A DNA stretch of 64,000 nt from Enterococcus silesiacus (GTDB taxonomy: Bacteria; Bacillota; Bacilli; Lactobacillales; Enterococcaceae), in NCBI GenBank assembly GCA_001465115.1, contig CP013614.1, forward strand, positions 186,001 through 250,000, in the 5' to 3' direction. The translations under genes were made by a program, and so were the position numbers. The first letter of the stretch is position 1. Each line of letters starts with the position of its first letter. This document shows, piece after piece, positions 43,250 to 52,051 of the stretch. The notes below the pieces were generated by a model, which ran no database searches, was not told where the DNA came from, and saw only the letters and a program-made list of their open reading frames with translations.

Positions 43250-43804
43250 ATGAAAAAAAATAAAAAAACAACAAATTCTTCTTATACCAAAGATCTTTTA
43301 ATTGCCTGTTTATGTGTGTTATTACTGCTTTTAATAGTCAGTCTGATTCGGTTTAAAGGAACAAGAGTCCAAGGCTATGCGATGATGCCTGCTTTGCACA
43401 ATGGAGATTTAGTTGTGGCTAAAAGAACGAAACAACCCAAACGTTTTGATTTAATCGTTTTTAAAATTGGGGAAAAGCAGCAAGTTCGACGAGTAATCGG
43501 CTTACCTGACGAGACGATCCAATATAATAAAGATCTTTTATTAGTCAATGGAAAGCCAGTCGATGAAAAATTTATTGTCGACGAAATCAATGAAAGCCAG
43601 TATAACGGAAAAAACTATACAGAAAATTTTTTCAGTGGTGAGTTGAATGGATCGAAAACAATTCCCAAAGGGTACTGTCTTGTGTTGGGCGATAACCGCC
43701 CTTATGCGACAGATAGTCGTCATTATGGCTTAATTGCGACCCGGAATATTATTGGCGTGATCAAGATAAGGCTTCTGCCAGTGAATGATCTGACAGGATT
43801 CTAA
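43250..43804 (+). CDS. Signal peptidase I homologue lacking both catalytic residues
   Basis: The 184-residue product has the signal peptidase I plan: one N-terminal membrane helix (about 15-32) and a catalytic-type domain. Box motifs are recognisable: VQGYAMMPAL, FDLIVFK, VRRVIGLPDE and LGDNRPYATDSRHYG. In active enzymes the first reads S-M and the third K-R. Here Ser is Ala44 (GCG) and Lys is Arg80 (CGA), so cleavage activity should be absent. Family precedent: SipA of the Streptococcus pyogenes pilus locus and SpsA of staphylococci. A chaperone or scaffold role in surface-protein assembly is inferred. Confidence 0.85.
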   Translation: MKKNKKTTNSSYTKDLLIACLCVLLLLLIVSLIRFKGTRVQGYAMMPALHNGDLVVAKRTKQPKRFDLIVFKIGEKQQVRRVIGLPDETIQYNKDLLLVNGKPVDEKFIVDEINESQYNGKNYTENFFSGELNGSKTIPKGYCLVLGDNRPYATDSRHYGLIATRNIIGVIKIRLLPVNDLTGF

Positions 43805-43813
43805 AGCGGTTAA

Positions 43814-43840
43814 ACACTCCATGATTCAGTGTATTTTTTA
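43814..43840 (+). terminator. Intrinsic terminator ending WxL locus 1
   Basis: ACACT and AGTGT enclose a 9-base loop and lead into ATTTTTTATT. Confidence 0.55.
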
Positions 43841-43898
43841 TTGTAAAAATAGAAAAATTTGGTAAAGTGGAAGTAGTACGTTTAACCGGAGGCAAAAG

Positions 43899-44768
43899 AT
43901 GAGTGTGTATTTAGAACGACCAGAATTTGAAGAAAACCTGCTTTTCAGAGCGTTTATCAATGATGGGATGACGATCGTTTATCCTCATTGGCATAAAGAA
44001 ATCGAAATCATATACTCGATCCGTGGAACAGTCAATATCGGCGTTGGGGACGAAATCGTTCATGTAGCAGAAGGAGAGATTTATTTTTTTGCCAGTGGCG
44101 AACCGCATTATTTTTTAGCTTCGTCAGATAGTGAACGAATTGTTTATCAGTTTGATTTGAGTATATTTAATGAGAAACAGTTAAAATCAGCGGATGATTG
44201 TTCGTTGATCGAATTATTTGAAACAGGAGAAAAACACAGTTCAAACTGGTCGAAATCTTTAGCGATAGACATCAAGAAGTTATTACAGCAATTATTTGAG
44301 GAATACGGGAATCAACATCTTGGGAAGAGTTATGCCCTGTTTAGCTTGTTGTTTGAACTGGTCACAACATTCTATAGAAGACTACCTCAAACGAAAATGG
44401 AAGTCAAAAAAGGTGCTAAAGCTTCTACCATGAAGTATAAAGAAAACTTAGAACAGTTAGATCGTATCTTTACTTATGTAGAAAATCATTATGAAGAATC
44501 AATTACGTTAGAGGAGATAGCAAAATACAGTGGGTTTAGCTCTTATTATTTTACACGCTTTTTTAAAGCCAATACGGGTACGACTTTTATGAGTTTTTTG
44601 ACTGAGTATCGTATTAATCAAGCAAAGTTTATTTTAGCCAATGAAAAAGTTCCTATGATCGAAGTCGCTGAAAAATCTGGTTTTGCTAGTGTGAAGACCT
44701 TTCATCATGTGTTTAAAGAGCAGGTGGGGATTTCACCGTTGAAGTATCAGAAGATGATTATAGAATAA
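43899..44768 (+). CDS. AraC family transcriptional regulator
   Basis: The 289-residue product has an N-terminal cupin (MTIVYPHWHKEIEIIYSIRG with metal/ligand-type histidines; VAEGEIYFFASGEPHYF). A C-terminal AraC DNA-binding pair of helix-turn-helices follows (ITLEEIAKYSGFSSYYFTRF, VPMIEVAEKSGFASVKTFHH). Cupin-AraC proteins usually sense sugars or related metabolites. It is separated from locus 1 by a terminator and has its own GGAGG site. The target is unknown; the neighbouring surface genes are candidates. Confidence 0.88.
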   Translation: MSVYLERPEFEENLLFRAFINDGMTIVYPHWHKEIEIIYSIRGTVNIGVGDEIVHVAEGEIYFFASGEPHYFLASSDSERIVYQFDLSIFNEKQLKSADDCSLIELFETGEKHSSNWSKSLAIDIKKLLQQLFEEYGNQHLGKSYALFSLLFELVTTFYRRLPQTKMEVKKGAKASTMKYKENLEQLDRIFTYVENHYEESITLEEIAKYSGFSSYYFTRFFKANTGTTFMSFLTEYRINQAKFILANEKVPMIEVAEKSGFASVKTFHHVFKEQVGISPLKYQKMIIE

Positions 44769-44814
44769 AAGACAGCAAGTAGAGTAAGTCATTTTACTCT
44801 ACTTGCTGTCTTTT
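44767..44814. terminator. Bidirectional terminator
   Basis: A nearly 20-bp perfect stem (AAAAGACAGCAAGTAGAGTA and its complement) lies between the convergent AraC and kinase genes. The kinase stop codon falls in its loop. Confidence 0.9.
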
Positions 44815-46108
44815 GATGGAAAATTGGTATAGCAAGTATCACTGAAAAATAGCCTTCATTAAATTGAAGGGAAAAAATAGCACCCTCATATTGATGGATC
44901 GTTTTTACAACAGAAGTGAGTCCATGTTTTTTATAGAATTTTTTTGAATTTATTGATTTCTCAGCTGTTTTTTTCAACTTATCTTGAGGCCTAGTTGCAT
45001 TTGTCAAATTAATATAAAGCTGATGTTCTTCTTTTTTTATCAATACATATAAATTTTTTTCTTCTCCTTTTTGGCTTTCTTTTATAGCGTATTCAGATAG
45101 AACAGACAAACAATGAAGAAAGTCGATCAAACGAATTTGGATCTCATTTTCTTCTATGTTATTAGGGATATTTAGACGAAGCTTTATCTGTTGAGTATCG
45201 CAATGCTCGATCAGATAAAGCAACAGTCCTTGAACCGATGGAATAGAAATATTTCCAAGTTCAGCATACGGATCTTCTTCTAAAACATCTTTTGAATAAT
45301 CAGTGATGGAGGCAATGTAAGTTAGCGCTTTTTGCGATTGATCTTGTTCGAGATAATCCGCTAAACTTAGCAAGATATTCCGATAATCATGTCTAAATTC
45401 GTCTGAAACAGTAATTTTTTCCAATTCTTGGTTGTATTGTTCAAAGAGTACTTCCTTTTTTAATTGTTGCTGATAGTATTTACTATATGAATAAGTAGTC
45501 GTGTAGACAATCAAGTTTAATGTAAGTAATAAAAACGTTAGGTAAAGAAATGACTCCACAAAAAAATGTTGTCCTGCTAATTGTTTAAGCAAAGAAAAAA
45601 TTGTAAGAAAAAAAAGAGCAATCATTGATTGAAATTTATAGCTTTTGGGAATATGTAAAATAGAATCACTAATCAAGTAAGTTTTATCAACTTTTATGAC
45701 AATTAAAATCAATAAAAACAGAATTATTTGTTGTCCAATTAATGATAAAGGCACGAGCATTTGGCGTTGACCTACATCAATATAGTTTAGTTGAAATAGA
45801 AAATTCACTAGATCATATGTAAAAAGCCAAGGAATCATTGCCAATGATTTAATCAAAAAAAGTGTTAAAGACATCAAAATCCAACTACCTGTAAAACGTA
45901 TTATAAAAATAGCTAAAGCGGTATAAAAGATAAATAATGTAGTAAAGATAAAAGATGTTCTAATAAAAAAACTAATCAAGATGATTGAAGCTAGTAGAAT
46001 AGATAGTATAATGGATTGTTTTGTGTCAATATATTTCTTATGAAGTAGTGCCCAGACAATTTGGAGATAATTAATAGCAAATAATTCTGTTGCTAAATAA
46101 GGTTCCAT
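44789..46108 (-). CDS. AgrC-like histidine kinase with degraded ATP site
   Basis: The 439-residue product has six or seven N-terminal membrane helices (to about 215) and a cytoplasmic GHKL-type part. The phospho-acceptor segment is present (SDEFRHDYRNILLSL). The N box, normally D-N-A-x-E-A, reads LSEYAIKES, without the essential Asn, and the G-x-G of the ATP lid is reduced (YKKHGLTSV). It is likely unable to bind ATP well and may act as a receptor partner of the intact kinase encoded upstream. It has its own promoter (46140-46168). Confidence 0.82.
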   Translation of the reverse strand: MEPYLATELFAINYLQIVWALLHKKYIDTKQSIILSILLASIILISFFIRTSFIFTTLFIFYTALAIFIIRFTGSWILMSLTLFLIKSLAMIPWLFTYDLVNFLFQLNYIDVGQRQMLVPLSLIGQQIILFLLILIVIKVDKTYLISDSILHIPKSYKFQSMIALFFLTIFSLLKQLAGQHFFVESFLYLTFLLLTLNLIVYTTTYSYSKYYQQQLKKEVLFEQYNQELEKITVSDEFRHDYRNILLSLADYLEQDQSQKALTYIASITDYSKDVLEEDPYAELGNISIPSVQGLLLYLIEHCDTQQIKLRLNIPNNIEENEIQIRLIDFLHCLSVLSEYAIKESQKGEEKNLYVLIKKEEHQLYINLTNATRPQDKLKKTAEKSINSKKFYKKHGLTSVVKTIHQYEGAIFSLQFNEGYFSVILAIPIFHQKTASRVK

Positions 46109-46139
46109 AAATGTTTACTCCTTTGAGTCAATTTGTTTC

Positions 46140-46168
46140 ATCATATCAAAAAGTTTAAAAAGTCACAA
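46140..46168 (-). promoter_or_regulatory. Promoter of the degraded kinase gene
   Basis: On the minus strand TTGTGA and TATGAT are 17 bp apart, about 25 bases upstream of the ribosome site AAGGAG and 30 before the ATG. So this kinase can be made independently of its neighbour. Confidence 0.65.
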
Positions 46169-46220
46169 TTTATAACTAGTTACTAAAGGTATAAATTCTA
46201 ACTAAATAGCTAATAAAAAC

Positions 46221-46267
46221 AAAAAATGTAGGAATACGAGTGCAAGACTCATTTTCCTACATTTTTA
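46221..46267 (-). terminator. Intrinsic terminator between the two kinase genes
   Basis: AAAAATGTAGGAA pairs with TTCCTACATTTTT, with an inner GAGT/ACTC stem. It ends the regulator-kinase 1 transcript. Confidence 0.85.
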
Positions 46268-47584
46268 TTTAGATATAAACTGTTGTCCTGACATCTTTGG
46301 TACTGAAAAACTAACAATGAAAAAAGGCTCTTTTTTTGCGATTTGGTAACTTGCTTTTTTATAATTATCGATCAGTTTAGCTAGAATGTGCAACCCTTTT
46401 CCTTGGTGGTTTTCTTTTGTTGAAAAATTATTTTGTAGCAAGGATTGTAGTGAAATATCTTTATCCGTGGTATAGGTATTTTTTACGACTATTTTTACAA
46501 AATTCGGGTCACCAGTAATCACTATTTCAATCAGCTTGAGCTCTGTCTCCTGAACAGCTTCATAGGCATTATCTAATACAATAGAAAAGCAGCGAATGAA
46601 GTCAACGATATTCATATCGATATCTGTCAATTTTTCCGTTACTTGGATCTTTAACTGAATATCTGTTTCTGAACAACGTTTGAGAAAACTAGTCAACAGA
46701 CCTTGGATTGGTGGATTATGGATCACCGCAATCGTTTTATACATGTTTGGTGTCAGCTGTGAGTTTGAATAATCAATAATCGTATGGAGTAAATGAAGCG
46801 CTTCTTGGGTATCGTTAATTTCTAAATAGGAAGTCAGACCGATCAACAGTTGTTTATAATCATGGCGAAACTCATTTGAACGGTTGATTTTTTCCCTTTC
46901 TTGTTCGTATTTTGCATTAAGAATATGAATATATTGTTGCTCATTTTTACGTTTAACAATAAGTAGAATATTCCAGCTGAGAAATGCGGTGAAACAGATA
47001 ATGATAAAAGTACTGTAAAAAAATGGAGCGGAATAACCTTCTGAAACACTCAATTGTTGTAGGCAAACCGTTATGGCTAAGAAAAATAAAAGTAAAATAG
47101 AAAGTAAACGATATTTTTTAGGCAGCAAATGAATAGTCGCTGTTATTTTGAATCGTTTATTTAAATAATTAGCGTAAAGTAATAGGAAATAAAAAACGAA
47201 TTGCTGCAGGAAAATAAAAAACTTTAAATAGGTTGAATAGGTCTCAATAGAAATCCAATTGTTGATAAGTAAAATATCCCAAAGATCCAGTGTTACAAGC
47301 CATGAGGCTAAAACAATCGAATTCTCAAAACTTAAAAATAAAGCTGGGACCACCCAATTTTGAAGTTTCTTTACGTGAAAAAAAAATTGTAGAAGAAAAA
47401 AAGGAATTAATAGTAAGACAATAAAGTGATCATCTGTAAAAAGGCCAATAATCAACTGAATAGCTAAAATAGTACTTAGTATCATTGTTTCCTTAAAGGA
47501 CAGGATTTTTTTATAAGCAAACAACCAAAGCAACTGCAAAAGATTGAGAGCTAGTAATGAAACGAAAAATGGTCTATCTAACAT
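46265..47584 (-). CDS. AgrC-like sensor histidine kinase
   Basis: The 439-residue product has an N-terminal membrane domain of six or seven helices (to about 215), the shape of peptide-sensing AgrC/FsrC kinases. The kinase part is intact: H box SNEFRHDYKQLL, N box IVLDNAYEAVQE and G box NHQGKGLHIL. It should autophosphorylate and pass phosphate to the LytTR regulator whose gene it overlaps by 11 bases. No AgrB/AgrD pair is nearby, so the signal is unknown. Confidence 0.88.
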   Translation of the reverse strand: MLDRPFFVSLLALNLLQLLWLFAYKKILSFKETMILSTILAIQLIIGLFTDDHFIVLLLIPFFLLQFFFHVKKLQNWVVPALFLSFENSIVLASWLVTLDLWDILLINNWISIETYSTYLKFFIFLQQFVFYFLLLYANYLNKRFKITATIHLLPKKYRLLSILLLFFLAITVCLQQLSVSEGYSAPFFYSTFIIICFTAFLSWNILLIVKRKNEQQYIHILNAKYEQEREKINRSNEFRHDYKQLLIGLTSYLEINDTQEALHLLHTIIDYSNSQLTPNMYKTIAVIHNPPIQGLLTSFLKRCSETDIQLKIQVTEKLTDIDMNIVDFIRCFSIVLDNAYEAVQETELKLIEIVITGDPNFVKIVVKNTYTTDKDISLQSLLQNNFSTKENHQGKGLHILAKLIDNYKKASYQIAKKEPFFIVSFSVPKMSGQQFISK

Positions 47585-48347
47585 AATGATACTCCTGTAA
47601 CCCCTTTTTTACTTTATCAATGATTCTAGTTCCTACAAAAAGATCCTGATCACCAGCAAATGTGATTGTACCATTTTTCCGGTTAATGGTTGAGATATTT
47701 TCAAGATTGATTATGTACGACTGAAGCGATGAAAATAAGTAAGGTTGCTTCAAATTATTTTTGATTTTCCCAATTTTCCCTTCTATGATCAATTCTTCCG
47801 AAAGAGTTTTGATCAGAACCCGACTTTTCAATCCTTTCAACGATTCAATATACAAAATTTCCTTACAATTAATATAAATAGACTCGTAACCATTCATAAA
47901 TGTTGTAATATCTTGATCTTGCCTCCAAGCTGATTTAGTTAGACTTTCAACCTTCATAAGAACAGTTTCAATGGTTGCTTTCAACTCAGTTGAGTCGACT
48001 GGATTTTTTACAAGATAGCCAAGTGGAAAAATATCACTATTGATGATCGAAATTGCTTTGTCTTCAAAACTAGTCAGAAAAATAATAGTACATTTTGTAT
48101 TAATTTTTCGAATTTGCTTCGCTAAATCAATCCCCGAATATTGTGTTTTCAAATCAATATCTAAAAAGAAAATATCATTATCAGAAATAGTCAATGTTGG
48201 AATATCTTCCATAAAAAGTAAGTGATTATCTAAAGGAGACAAGTTGTAGTTAAAAGTGTTTGAATGATAATTTTCAATATAATGAATAATTCGTTTCCTA
48301 TAAAGATTATCATCTTCAACCACATAAATTGTTGTAGTATGTGTCAT
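47574..48347 (-). CDS. LytTR-type response regulator (AgrA-like)
   Basis: The 257-residue product has an N-terminal receiver (acidic VVEDDN, phospho-accepting Asp in DIFFLDIDL, Lys in GYLVKNP). A C-terminal LytTR DNA-binding domain follows (YESIYINCKEILYIESLKGL, ending KVKKGLQEYHYVR). It binds direct-repeat DNA in promoters of related systems. Twin 23-bp repeats lie just upstream, between it and WxL locus 2. AAGGAGG precedes its ATG. Confidence 0.9.
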   Translation of the reverse strand: MTHTTTIYVVEDDNLYRKRIIHYIENYHSNTFNYNLSPLDNHLLFMEDIPTLTISDNDIFFLDIDLKTQYSGIDLAKQIRKINTKCTIIFLTSFEDKAISIINSDIFPLGYLVKNPVDSTELKATIETVLMKVESLTKSAWRQDQDITTFMNGYESIYINCKEILYIESLKGLKSRVLIKTLSEELIIEGKIGKIKNNLKQPYLFSSLQSYIINLENISTINRKNGTITFAGDQDLFVGTRIIDKVKKGLQEYHYVR

Positions 48348-48460
48348 TATTATCCTCCTTGAAATAAATAAATAAATTTAAAAATATTTTTAATATATTC
48401 TAGAATAGAATGATAGAAAAAGAAAGGTCTTTATAGATTAAAAATGAAAAAGGCTGTATA

Positions 48461-48554
48461 TGTAACGAGATAGCGCTTACTTGCTATTTTTTGATTGAAT
48501 AAAAATAAAATTTATACATAAAAAAGTTAAATGTAACTTGGTAGCGCTTACTTG
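48461..48554. promoter_or_regulatory. Twin 23-bp direct repeats with cre-like cores
   Basis: TGTAACGAGATAGCGCTTAC at 48461 (plus TTG) recurs as TGTAACTTGGTAGCGCTTAC at 48532 (plus TTG), starts 71 bp apart, 20 of 23 bases identical. On the minus strand each holds AAGTAAGCGCTA(C/T)C(A/T), one mismatch from the CcpA cre consensus. They could alternatively be target repeats of the LytTR regulator. The rest of 48348-48696 is A/T rich with no gene. Confidence 0.6.
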
Positions 48555-48696
48555 TTGTTTTATTTGTTATTAGGTAATTGTACTATGAATGAGTTCATTG
48601 ATAAACAAATACGAACGGCTTAAATAAAAACAAGCTATTTTTCAATGCAAGATCAAATGAGCCCATGTAGTTTTTATGTTTAGAAAGGAAGTTAAA

Positions 48697-49833
48697 ATGA
48701 TTGTGCAATTAAACAAAATCAAAAAATACGTTAAATATGTTTTCGTTACTTTTATTCTGTTCGTTTTCTCACCGATTCATTCAGTTGCTGCCGATAAAGA
48801 ACCAGATCCATTAGGCTTTGTTGTTCAAGCAATTAGACCAGATACTCAAATCGAAACCAATAAATCTTATTTCTTTATAGAAACGCAACCTGATGAGACA
48901 CAAGTATTGAAAGTCAAAGTCAAATCAACTCAAAAAGATCCTATTAAAATAAAAGCATTTATTGCCAACGGGACAACAGGTTCAACAGGAAATATTGAGT
49001 ATGACGAACCGACAAAAGATTTAGATGAAAGCTTAAAACATCCATTAACAGAATTTGTCAAAATTGATGAGCCTGAAATCACATTAGAAAACTTTCAAGA
49101 AAAAGTGGTTGAATTATCTGTGATACCACCAAAAGAAAGTTATACAGGAATCAAGCTAGGTGCTGTTGTTTTTCAAACAGTAGAAGACAAAGAACAAACC
49201 AAAACACAAACGATCTCTAGTAAATACCAATACAAAATTGGTTTGATTACAACTGAAACAGGGGAAGAATATGAAAATGCTAAAAAACTAGAACTGATAT
49301 CAGCCAAACTTGGGTTGAAATTAGGTCGTAAACAAGTAGCCGCTGTTATACATAATCCAGAACCAAAAATAGCTGATAATTTAAAAATTGAAGCGACGGT
49401 AACCAAGAAAGGCTCAGACACAGTTCTAAAAAAACAAACAGTAGAAAACGCTCGGATGGCCCCTAATAGCACATATGAATTTTCAGTAGATTGGGGAGTA
49501 GACGCTATTGATCCAGGTGAATATACCTTAAATGTTCATGCTCAAAATGATGAAGAAGATTGGAAATGGCAAAAAGACTTCAGTGTTTCAGCTGAAAAAG
49601 CAAAAAAAATGAATGAAGAAACAGTGTTCAAAATAGAATCACCTGATTGGCTACCTTATGTCGTTGGGTTAGCGATTAGTTCGCTTGTATTAGTCGTTGT
49701 CATTTTGACTGTTAGAAATAAACGCTGGAAAAAAATGATTCGTGAACGTACCAAGAGAAGAAAAGTAAAACAAGCGAAAAGAAAGGAAGTAGAACAAGGG
49801 AAAAGTAAAAAGAACAGACAAATGAAGGAGTGA
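48697..49833 (+). CDS. DUF916/DUF3324 protein, first gene of WxL locus 2
   Basis: The 378-residue product has a signal peptide (about 5-32), the DUF916 domain (FVVQAIRPDTQIETNKSYFF, then VVFQT), a DUF3324 domain (LISAKLGLKLGRKQVAAVIH), a membrane helix (about 318-340) and a basic tail. The role is presentation of WxL proteins at the wall. The ATG at 48697 follows AAAGGAAG; the in-frame ATG 7 codons earlier has none. It is coupled to a small LPXTG gene. Confidence 0.9.
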   Translation: MIVQLNKIKKYVKYVFVTFILFVFSPIHSVAADKEPDPLGFVVQAIRPDTQIETNKSYFFIETQPDETQVLKVKVKSTQKDPIKIKAFIANGTTGSTGNIEYDEPTKDLDESLKHPLTEFVKIDEPEITLENFQEKVVELSVIPPKESYTGIKLGAVVFQTVEDKEQTKTQTISSKYQYKIGLITTETGEEYENAKKLELISAKLGLKLGRKQVAAVIHNPEPKIADNLKIEATVTKKGSDTVLKKQTVENARMAPNSTYEFSVDWGVDAIDPGEYTLNVHAQNDEEDWKWQKDFSVSAEKAKKMNEETVFKIESPDWLPYVVGLAISSLVLVVVILTVRNKRWKKMIRERTKRRKVKQAKRKEVEQGKSKKNRQMKE

Positions 49834-49838
49834 AACTA

Positions 49839-50171
49839 GTGAATCCAGGGCATAACAAAATAAGAAAAAAACAATTAATCTCAATAATACTCTTTTTCAG
49901 TCTAACCACCTTTTTTGCGCCAACAGTATCGGCGAATCAAACAGGTGAAGCAGATGTTGGCATCACGTTTAAAAAAATGGAAGACGATACGCCAGCCCCA
50001 CATGATAACACCCTTACAGCTGACAAACCTAAACCAATCAATAATCGGGTTAAATTACCAAATACTGGAGAAACGGTGAAGCAGTTATCATTATTGATCA
50101 GCGGGATGATTCTGATTGTAATCAGCTTTGCGATTATTTTAGATAAACAAATCAAGGTGAGCAGTGAGTAA
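49839..50171 (+). CDS. Small sortase-anchored protein (LPNTG)
   Basis: The 110-residue product has a signal peptide (about 8-35), a short stalk, the sorting signal LPNTGE, a hydrophobic helix and a short charged tail. It is the locus 2 counterpart of the protein at 39004. I chose the GTG at 49839, 8 bases behind GAAGGAG; the GTG at 49830 overlaps that site. Confidence 0.85.
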   Translation: MNPGHNKIRKKQLISIILFFSLTTFFAPTVSANQTGEADVGITFKKMEDDTPAPHDNTLTADKPKPINNRVKLPNTGETVKQLSLLISGMILIVISFAIILDKQIKVSSE

Positions 50172-50223
50172 TAAATTTGAAAATAACAGAGATACTTGAG
50201 TTTAAACGAAGGAGAATAATTTT

Positions 50224-50454
50224 ATGAGAGTCTATATTTGGCTTTATATATTAGGAGCATGTGGCACAATTTCTTTAGGAATGTTCCTTTTCTCCTTAAA
50301 TCGAGACAGTATTTTATTAAAAAAATTAAAATTGAAAAAATCAAAAATATTGATAAATTGGCTATTATTAGCTGTATCGATTACCTGTTTCCTTTTGATG
50401 ATTTATGCATTTATCTATATTCAAAAACAAATAAACATCTTTAATTTAACATAA
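50224..50454 (+). CDS. Small two-helix membrane protein
   Basis: The 76-residue product has two membrane helices (about 4-24 and 44-68) joined by a lysine-rich loop (LLKKLKLKKSKI). This is the same topology as the first 95 residues of the 222-residue protein in locus 1, without its extracellular domain. It is therefore probably a shortened relative. GAAGGAG precedes the ATG. Confidence 0.6.
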   Translation: MRVYIWLYILGACGTISLGMFLFSLNRDSILLKKLKLKKSKILINWLLLAVSITCFLLMIYAFIYIQKQINIFNLT

Positions 50455-50523
50455 TTACATTATGCTATTTCAACAGTTTACTATGATAACTTCCTCAAAT
50501 ATAAAATACGTTAGGAGAAAATC

Positions 50524-51225
50524 ATGAATAAAAAAGTATTAGGAACATTAGTTTTAGGTTTATCAATTGGGGCGGTATTATTACCACAAGCTGCACAAGC
50601 TGCAGATAGAGAAGCAAATACAGGAGTAGGTATTGGATTTAGCAATGATGATCCTAATACAATTATCCCTGGACCTTATGATGAAGCTTTGAGCTTAATC
50701 AACAAGCCAACTGCTTTCAAATTTGGTACTGAAAATGAAGCAAGCGCACTTAGCTCTGTTTATTACCAACAAGTTGCAGGTAAACAATACATCGCAGTAT
50801 ACGAAGATCGTGATGACAAAGATCAAACAAACTGGAAATTGAATGCTAAATTATCACCACTTGTAAGTACAACTGATGCAACTAAAAAATTAGAAGCTAC
50901 TATGACAATGAATTCAGCAAATATCTCAACATTTAGTTTAGATGATCAAAGAGATGCAGAAACTGGTAAATTACCAAATACTATTGAGGCTTTACCAGCA
51001 TTAACAAAATACACTGAAGAAAAAGTTAAAGGCGTAACTAAAGTAACTCTTAAAGCTGGCGAAAATGGTAGTTCAGATATTTTAGTTGGTACAAAACCTG
51101 GTAAAAAAGGTTTTGCTTCTGAAATTAGAAATGTACAATTAGCTGTAACTGCTGGTCAAAAAGAAGAAACAAACGGTAAACAATTTACTGGTACTGTTAG
51201 CTGGTCTTTAGAAGATACAATCTAA
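50524..51225 (+). CDS. WxL-domain surface protein
   Basis: The 233-residue product has a signal peptide ending AAQAADRE. Nearly the whole mature chain is a WxL domain: NWKLNAKLSPL carries the first motif and TGTVSWSLEDTI the second. It lacks a long linker or extra domain, so it may be a stand-alone wall-binding subunit. AGGAG precedes the ATG. Confidence 0.9.
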   Translation: MNKKVLGTLVLGLSIGAVLLPQAAQAADREANTGVGIGFSNDDPNTIIPGPYDEALSLINKPTAFKFGTENEASALSSVYYQQVAGKQYIAVYEDRDDKDQTNWKLNAKLSPLVSTTDATKKLEATMTMNSANISTFSLDDQRDAETGKLPNTIEALPALTKYTEEKVKGVTKVTLKAGENGSSDILVGTKPGKKGFASEIRNVQLAVTAGQKEETNGKQFTGTVSWSLEDTI

Positions 51226-51335
51226 CATATTTATAGAATACACGAAAAAATAAAAAAACATAATAAATACTACTTTATCTTTGAGGGAAGTTATCGTAGT
51301 AAACTGTTGAAAAAAACATTTTGGAGGAATATTTT

Positions 51336-52001
51336 ATGAATAAAAAAATAATAGCAAGTATCGTAGTAACAATGACTTTTGGAGCAGCTTTATTACCAGC
51401 TGTAGCCAATGCTGATGAGTTAAAATCGGATGTAACTGTAAATGTTCAAGGAGGAACAGGAGAAGGGCCGACAGAAGAAGATATATCAGAAAAACCAGCA
51501 CGAGATGGAGAATTTATTATTAAAGCAGTTTCTGATTTTAATTACCCTTCTGTTCCTTTAGGTGAAACAAGATCAGCAACAATCGCGAAAGATAAAGCTT
51601 ATGGGATTGAAGTTGTAGATGTAACGGGAAATGGGACTGGTTGGAATGTAAGTGTATCGATGGATTCATTTAAAATTAAAGATAAAGAAAATGAAGGTGA
51701 AGATTTAAAAGGCTGGGAATTAACTATTCCTACGGCTGAAGTTACATCAAAAAGTGCGTCGATCCGTCCTGAAAATACGCCAACTGGACAAAAAGCAACT
51801 ATATCTGGCGAGCTATCTAGCATAGTTTTTAAAGCTGATGAGGGTAAGGGAATGGGACGATATACAAATATTTTCGAACGTTTCGCAGAAAATCAAGAAT
51901 CAACGAGAACGACTGGGGTTCAGTTATCTATTCCTAATACTGCACGTAAAGCATCTTATATTGGAAAATTAAATTGGAGATTAACAAATACACCTAACTA
52001 A
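51336..52001 (+). CDS. WxL-domain surface protein
   Basis: The 221-residue product has a signal peptide ending AVANADELK and a WxL domain with GTGWNVSVSMDSF (W-N-V in place of W-x-L) and YIGKLNWRLTNTPN at the end. The linker carries EGPTEEDISEKPARDGE. The ATG at 51336 follows GGAGGAA; an in-frame start 5 codons upstream has no ribosome site. Confidence 0.88.
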   Translation: MNKKIIASIVVTMTFGAALLPAVANADELKSDVTVNVQGGTGEGPTEEDISEKPARDGEFIIKAVSDFNYPSVPLGETRSATIAKDKAYGIEVVDVTGNGTGWNVSVSMDSFKIKDKENEGEDLKGWELTIPTAEVTSKSASIRPENTPTGQKATISGELSSIVFKADEGKGMGRYTNIFERFAENQESTRTTGVQLSIPNTARKASYIGKLNWRLTNTPN

Positions 52002-52051
52002 ATTGGAAGAAAAATTTAATTATTATATCAAATATGGAAGGATAGATAATA

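Noticed and set aside
48461..48554. AgrD-like peptide gene in the gap beside the LytTR regulator
   Set aside because: The only ATG frames here are about 9 and 12 codons, without ribosome sites or an AgrB partner.
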